Positions 60,054 to 64,000 of a DNA stretch of 64,000 nucleotides are shown one piece after another; positions within the stretch are counted from its first letter, which is position 1; each line of letters starts with the position of its first letter. Below the pieces are notes generated by a model, which saw only the letters and a list, made by a program, of their open reading frames with translations, had not been told where the DNA came from and made no database searches. Source of the DNA: Streptomyces rubiginosohelvolus (GTDB lineage Bacteria > Actinomycetota > Actinomycetes > Streptomycetales > Streptomycetaceae); assembly GCF_014649875.1 (NCBI RefSeq), contig NZ_BMTW01000001.1, positions 620,001 to 684,000 of the forward strand. Direction: 5' to 3'. The position numbers and the translations under genes were made by a program.

Positions 60054-60893
60054 ATGCCGGACCGGGCAGATGCGCGTACGGAGACAGAAGCGGCGACGAA
60101 CGCGGTGACAGGCGGGGCGCACGAGGTGCGGCCCGCCGTCCGTGTGCAGGGGCTGTGGAAGCGGTTCGGGGAGCAGGTCGCCGTCGCGGGGATCGATCTG
60201 GAGCTGCCCGCGGGCAAGTTCATCGGCCTGGTGGGACCCAACGGGGCGGGCAAGACGACGACGCTCTCGATGGTCACCGGGCTGCTGCGGCCCGACATGG
60301 GGAAGATCGAGGTCGCGGGCCACGACGTGTGGACGGACCCGGTCGAGGTGAAGTCCCGGATCGGGGTGCTGCCCGAGGGGCTGCGGCTGTTCGAGCGGCT
60401 GTCGGGCCGTGAACTGCTCGCGTACAACGGCCGGTTGCGCGGGCTGCCGGGCGACGAGGTGGACAAGCGGGCCACGCAGTTGCTGGACGTGCTGGATCTC
60501 GCGGGCTCGCAGCACAAGCTGGTCGTCGACTACTCCACCGGCATGCGGAAGAAGATCGGGCTCGCCGCCGCCCTGCTCCACAACCCCGAAGTACTGTTCC
60601 TGGACGAGCCGTTCGAGGGCGTCGACCCGGTGTCGGCGCAGACCATCCGGGGCGTGCTGGAGCGCTACACCCGGTCCGGGGCGACCGTGGTCTTCTCCAG
60701 CCATGTGATGGAGCTGGTCGAGTCGCTCTGCGACTGGGTCGCCGTGATGGCGACGGGCCGGATCAAGGCGCAGGGTACGCTGGCCGAGGTGCGCGGCGAC
60801 GCGCCCTCGCTGCAGAACGCCTTCCTCGAACTGGTCGGCGCGGGCGGCCGCGACAACGGCGACTCCCTCGACTGGCTGGGCGGCACCCGATGA
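60054..60893 (+). CDS. ABC transporter ATP-binding protein
   Basis: A 279-aa ATPase. Walker A GPNGAGKTTT (about 61-70), the signature region VVDYSTGMRKKIGLAAALLHNPEVLFLDEPFEGVDP (signature plus Walker B, about 157-192) and the H-loop SSHVMELVESL. The pattern is that of multidrug/Na-type exporters. Its stop overlaps the permease ATG (ATGA, 60890-60893). Confidence 0.9.
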   Translation: MPDRADARTETEAATNAVTGGAHEVRPAVRVQGLWKRFGEQVAVAGIDLELPAGKFIGLVGPNGAGKTTTLSMVTGLLRPDMGKIEVAGHDVWTDPVEVKSRIGVLPEGLRLFERLSGRELLAYNGRLRGLPGDEVDKRATQLLDVLDLAGSQHKLVVDYSTGMRKKIGLAAALLHNPEVLFLDEPFEGVDPVSAQTIRGVLERYTRSGATVVFSSHVMELVESLCDWVAVMATGRIKAQGTLAEVRGDAPSLQNAFLELVGAGGRDNGDSLDWLGGTR

Positions 60894-62530
60894 GCGTGCT
60901 GGACGCCCCGGTCTCCGCGACCGCCCCCGTCGCACCGACGACGGGCCTGACCCCGGTCTTCGTCCGCCTCAAGCTGGCCCTGCTGCGCAACGGGCTGCGC
61001 CAGTCGACCGGGCGGAAGGCGGCGTTCATCGCCTCCCTCGTCGTCAGCCTGCTGCTCGCCGCGGGCCAGGTGCTCGGCCTGGTGCTGCTGCGCGGCAACG
61101 AGCACGCGGGCACCGTCGTGGTGCTGCTCACCGGGGTGGTGGCGCTCGGCTGGGCGGTGCTGCCGCTGTTCTTCCCGAGCGGTGACGACACGCTCGACCC
61201 GACCCGGCTGGTGATGCTGCCGCTGCGGCCCGAGCCGCTGATCCGGGCCCTGCTGGTGTCCTCGATGATCGGCATCGGCCCGCTGTTCACGCTCTGCCTG
61301 GTGGTCGGCTCGGCGATCGCGCTGGCGCACGGGGCGGCGGGCGTGGTGTTCGGGGTGCTCGCGGTCCCGCTGACGATGCTGCTGTGCGTGGCGCTGTCGA
61401 GGGCGGTGGCCACGGCCAACGTACGGCTGCTGAACTCCCGCAAGGGCCGCGACCTCGCGGTGCTCAGCGGGCTGGTCATCGCGGTGGGCATCCAGTTCGT
61501 CAACTTCGGCGCGCAGCGGCTCGGGCAGGCGGGCGGGCTCTCCACGCTGGACCCGGCGGCGGGCGTGGTGCGCTGGCTGCCCGGCGCCTCGGCCGTGGCG
61601 TCGGTGGACGCGGCGTCGGACGGGGCGTACGGGGTCGCCGTCGCCCAGCTGCTGATCACGGTCGGCGCCCTCGTGGCGCTGATGTGGATGTGGCAGCGGA
61701 GCCTGGTGAAGCTGATGACCGCGCCGGACGGTTCGACGCTGGCGGCCGCGGAGCCGACCCGGGAGAAGGCGTCCGGCCGGGGCGGACTCTCGGCGCTGCT
61801 GCCGGAGGGCCGTACGGCGACGGTGATGCAGCGCAGCCTGCGGTATGTGGCCCGGGACCCGAAGACCAAGGCGGCCTGGGTGACGGCGCTGGCGGTCGGG
61901 GCGATCGTGCCGCTGCTGAACGCCCTCCAGGGCACCGGCTCGGTCTACTTCGCGTGCTTCGCCGCTGGGATGCTCGGCATGCAGATGTACAACCAGTTCG
62001 GCCAGGACACCTCGGCCTTCTGGATGGTGGCGCTGACGATCTCCTCGCCCCGGGACGCGTACGTCGAACTGCGGGCGCGGGCACTGGTCCTGCTGCTGCT
62101 CACCCTGCCGTTCACGCTGCTGGTGTGCGCGGTGACGGCGGCGATGATCGGTGACTGGCGGTCGCTGCCGGGGGCGCTGGGCCTGTCCTTCGCACTGCTG
62201 GGCTCGATGCTGGCGACGGGGGCGGTGGCCTCGGCGCTGTTCCCGTACTCCATCCCGCAGGAGGGCGCGTTCAAGAACGTGGTGCCCGGGCAGGGCGGTC
62301 TGGCCTGGATCTCGATCTTCGGCGGCATGCTGGCCGCCGGGCTGCTGTCCGCGCCGGTGATCGTGCCGGTGATCTGGATGCATGTCACGGACCATCACGA
62401 CGCGCTGTGGCTGATGGTGCCGGGCGGGCTCGTGTACGCGGCGTTGATCGGGTGGGCGGGGCTGCGGATCGCGGCCGGGCGCACGGCGAACCGGCTGCCG
62501 GAGATCCTGGCGGCGGTCAGCAAGGGCTGA
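60890..62530 (+). CDS. ABC transporter permease
   Basis: A 546-aa membrane protein with about 12 hydrophobic segments (AAFIASLVVSLLLAAGQVLGLVLL, VVLLTGVVALGWAVLPLFF, MIGIGPLFTLCLVVGSAIALAHG, AVGAIVPLLNAL, LVLLLLTLPFTLLVCAVTAAMIG and others). It forms the export channel for the upstream ATPase. The substrate is unknown. Confidence 0.86.
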   Translation: MSVLDAPVSATAPVAPTTGLTPVFVRLKLALLRNGLRQSTGRKAAFIASLVVSLLLAAGQVLGLVLLRGNEHAGTVVVLLTGVVALGWAVLPLFFPSGDDTLDPTRLVMLPLRPEPLIRALLVSSMIGIGPLFTLCLVVGSAIALAHGAAGVVFGVLAVPLTMLLCVALSRAVATANVRLLNSRKGRDLAVLSGLVIAVGIQFVNFGAQRLGQAGGLSTLDPAAGVVRWLPGASAVASVDAASDGAYGVAVAQLLITVGALVALMWMWQRSLVKLMTAPDGSTLAAAEPTREKASGRGGLSALLPEGRTATVMQRSLRYVARDPKTKAAWVTALAVGAIVPLLNALQGTGSVYFACFAAGMLGMQMYNQFGQDTSAFWMVALTISSPRDAYVELRARALVLLLLTLPFTLLVCAVTAAMIGDWRSLPGALGLSFALLGSMLATGAVASALFPYSIPQEGAFKNVVPGQGGLAWISIFGGMLAAGLLSAPVIVPVIWMHVTDHHDALWLMVPGGLVYAALIGWAGLRIAAGRTANRLPEILAAVSKG

Positions 62531-62536
62531 GCCGCC

Positions 62537-62565
62537 GCCCTCGGGGAGGGGCGCGGGCCGAGGGC
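62537..62565. terminator. Hairpin terminator
   Basis: GCCCTCGG (62537-62544) pairs with CCGAGGGC (62558-62565), 7 bp after the permease stop and abutting the convergent hydrolase stop. Confidence 0.65.
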
Positions 62566-63458
62566 TACGGCGCGACCGGTTCGCGGTCGTCGCGGTTGTC
62601 CTCGGCCAGCTGCTCCAGGAACGGCTCCACCGCGGCCCGCCAGCCGTCCGGCTGGTCGTAGTGGACCAGGTGGCCGGCGTCCGCCACCTCCGCGTACTGG
62701 CCGCGGGGCAGCACCCGGACCATCTCCTGGGCCTCGGCGCGGCCCAGCTCCCCGTCGAGGCCGCGCAGCACCAGGGCGGGGCACCGGACCTGGGCCAGCT
62801 CCTCCCAGTGGGCGTCGAAGACCCAGGTGGCGCGGGAACGGAGCATCTGGCGGCGGGAGAAGACGGGGCGCCAGCCGTCCTCGCCCTCGGCCATCACCTC
62901 GGCGTAGAACTCGCCCCGGGCCGGGCTCGGCCGCTCCACCCAGGGGTCGTCCTCGCCGAACCACTTCCGTACGTCGGCGAGGGTGGCGAAGGGCAGCGGC
63001 CAGGAGTCGAACCAGTCGCTCCACTCGCGCTGGGAGGCGGCCCCGAGGGCGGAGGCCCGCATGTCGCAGATGACGACGGCGCGGACGAGGTCGGGACGCT
63101 TGGCGGCGAGCTGCCAGCCGGTGAGCGCTCCCATGGCGTGGCCGACGACGGTGACCGGGCCCAGTTCGAGCTGTTCGATCGCGGCCTCGGCGTCGGAGAC
63201 GTAGGCGTCGCGGGTGTACGGGCCGTCGGCGGGCTTGTCGCTGCGGCCGTGGCCGCGCTGGTCGAGGCCGACCGCGCGGTGCCGTTCGGCGAGCCAGCGG
63301 GCGGTCGGGGCCCAGTGCGAGGCCCGGCCCATCAGCCCGTGCAGCAGTAAGACCCCGGGAGCGCCGGCCGCTTCCGCGCGCTCCTTGGGCGGGTCGGCGA
63401 ACTCCCATGCCGCGAGGCGTACGCCGTCGGTTCCGGTTACGTCGATGCGCCGCACCAT
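62565..63458 (-). CDS. Alpha/beta-hydrolase-fold protein with Ala at the nucleophile position, and a TTA codon
   Basis: A 297-aa hydrolase-fold protein. VLLLHGLMGRASHW gives the oxyanion region; the nucleophile elbow reads VVGHAMGALTG, with Ala where GxSxG has Ser. The acid (VLRGLDGE) and His (DAGHLVHYDQP) are retained. It is therefore probably not a classical esterase; a binding, sensing or non-serine chemistry role is possible. Codon 37 (63348-63350) is TTA, so translation should need bldA tRNA. The ATG of 63458 is chosen by motif position. Confidence 0.82.
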   Translation of the reverse strand: MVRRIDVTGTDGVRLAAWEFADPPKERAEAAGAPGVLLLHGLMGRASHWAPTARWLAERHRAVGLDQRGHGRSDKPADGPYTRDAYVSDAEAAIEQLELGPVTVVGHAMGALTGWQLAAKRPDLVRAVVICDMRASALGAASQREWSDWFDSWPLPFATLADVRKWFGEDDPWVERPSPARGEFYAEVMAEGEDGWRPVFSRRQMLRSRATWVFDAHWEELAQVRCPALVLRGLDGELGRAEAQEMVRVLPRGQYAEVADAGHLVHYDQPDGWRAAVEPFLEQLAEDNRDDREPVAP

Positions 63459-63513
63459 AGTCCTGGCACCCCCTTCTGGTCCTCGATCACCGTGTGGTCG
63501 CGCCGCCAGGCTA

Positions 63514-63529
63514 TCGAACTCATATTCGA
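63514..63529. promoter_or_regulatory. LexA-like TCGAAC-N4-ATTCGA element
   Basis: TCGAACTCATATTCGA, 56 bp upstream of the hydrolase start, resembles the Gram-positive SOS box CGAAC-N4-GTTCG with one core mismatch. Confidence 0.3.
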
Positions 63530-63695
63530 AAATGGGGTTCCGCCACCCAACACCCCACGTTCGAGTGACACCGGTCAAGGATTGATACCGACCGGCCTGG
63601 GGAGATCTTCAGCGGGAGGCGGGCCGCTCGGGGACAGGGGCCCGCGGGAACTGACCTTGAGAGCTCGGGGCTCCGGGTCAGCACAGGGGAGGAAC

Positions 63696-63723
63696 GGCCC
63701 CGGCGTCTTCGGACGCCGGGGCC
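63696..63723. terminator. 12-bp hairpin with TTCG tetraloop
   Basis: GGCCCCGGCGTC-TTCG-GACGCCGGGGCC is a perfect stem with a UUCG-type loop inside the 63459-63982 gap. A terminator or the core of a small RNA is possible. Confidence 0.6.
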
Positions 63724-63959
63724 GCCCCCTGTCCGGGGACGGCCGTCGGCGGGCTCGACAACGATGGCAACCGCGCGGTGCGCGTGACGCTGCGACGGGC
63801 GCATTCCCTGCTCCCTCCCCGACCGTGCCGACCTGAGCCGGCCGACACCCTCAGGTCCTCTGCCTGGCATCAGCCTGGCATGTGACACGTCCGGGCGCTG
63901 CCGTTCCGGACGGAAACCGGCGAGCGCACATCACGGTTGTGTTGCCGCGCGACAACGGT

Positions 63960-63978
63960 GCCGCCGCCGGGCGGCGGC
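63960..63978 (-). terminator. Hairpin following the partial right-edge gene
   Basis: GCCGCCG pairs with CGGCGGC across a 5-base loop (CCGGG), just downstream of the minus-strand stop. Confidence 0.5.
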
Positions 63979-63982
63979 GCGG

Positions 63983-64000
63983 TCAGCGCTTGGCGACGAA
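63983..64000 (-). CDS. 3' end of a further gene (partial)
   Basis: A frame reading FVAKR then TGA enters from the right edge on the minus strand. A GC-rich hairpin (63960-63978) follows its stop 5 bp downstream, supporting a real gene end. Only five codons are visible. Confidence 0.35.
   Translation of the reverse strand, partial: FVAKR

Noticed and set aside
57635..63408. Long frames antisense to the NsdA-like, ABC and hydrolase genes
   Set aside because: They are Arg/Pro/Ala-rich shadows produced by high GC at third codon positions; the real genes on the other strand have clear domains.
1..64000. CRISPR arrays, tRNA or rRNA genes and insertion sequences
   Set aside because: I looked through the intergenic regions and found no spacer-repeat array, cloverleaf or transposase.

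Overview
The window is from a Streptomyces chromosome. GC content is very high throughout, third codon positions are strongly G/C-biased, GTG starts are common, and the left 12 kb carries recognisable members of the Streptomyces-specific afs locus: the 3' end of the SARP-type regulator afsR, the small repeat peptide afsS, and the Ser/Thr kinase afsK with its PQQ-type propeller. I read every frame by eye and ran no database search, so product names rest on motifs and remembered family sequences.

Left part (1-12 kb): afsR end (with an apparent one-base frameshift), an AfsR-type promoter, afsS, then a short acyl-CoA cassette (FadD3-like ligase, thiolase-like aldolase, DUF35 partner, crotonase) lying between afsS and afsK. 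After it come two unrecognised envelope genes, afsK, a two-domain VOC protein, a cluster of DnaA-box-like sites and a TetR regulator. From 12 to 24 kb: acyl-CoA dehydrogenase with an F420-type reductase, a second thiolase-like protein, a Phd/PIN toxin-antitoxin pair, pdxH, htpX-pspAB, a large CHAT-domain protease with an unknown partner, and a DUF35-DoxX pair. From 23.5 to 26.7 kb: a siderophore uptake operon behind an iron box.

From 26.8 to 49.4 kb the window is mostly a dispersed catabolic set: NDP-forming acyl-CoA synthetase, crotonase, HsaB-like flavin reductase, MFS carrier, alcohol dehydrogenase, three more acyl-CoA dehydrogenases, SDR, cyclase-family hydrolase, amidohydrolase and a second AMP-forming ligase. 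An FMO-like oxidase, AraC and TetR regulators and a secreted SRPBCC protein are interspersed. The parts resemble actinobacterial steroid side-chain and propionate-remnant (HIP) catabolism, but ring-opening genes are absent from the window.

The most striking unlabelled structure is a 15-bp palindrome, consensus CTGAC(G)NNNCGTCAG, found ten times between 3.6 and 47.8 kb, each copy directly upstream of one of these acyl-CoA genes. It defines one regulon, probably under a TetR-type repressor, spread over 44 kb. Right part (49.4-64 kb): EF-hand protein, STAS protein, ECF sigma factor with a fused anti-sigma, purU, an SCO4402-family protein, a substrate-binding lipoprotein, a Gln/Pro-rich membrane protein, an NsdA-like TPR regulator, a primase-like protein, a two-gene ABC transporter, an alpha/beta-hydrolase that lacks its nucleophilic serine, and the last codons of a further gene. 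I found only two TTA (bldA-dependent) codons in the genes called here, in the CHAT protease and in that hydrolase.
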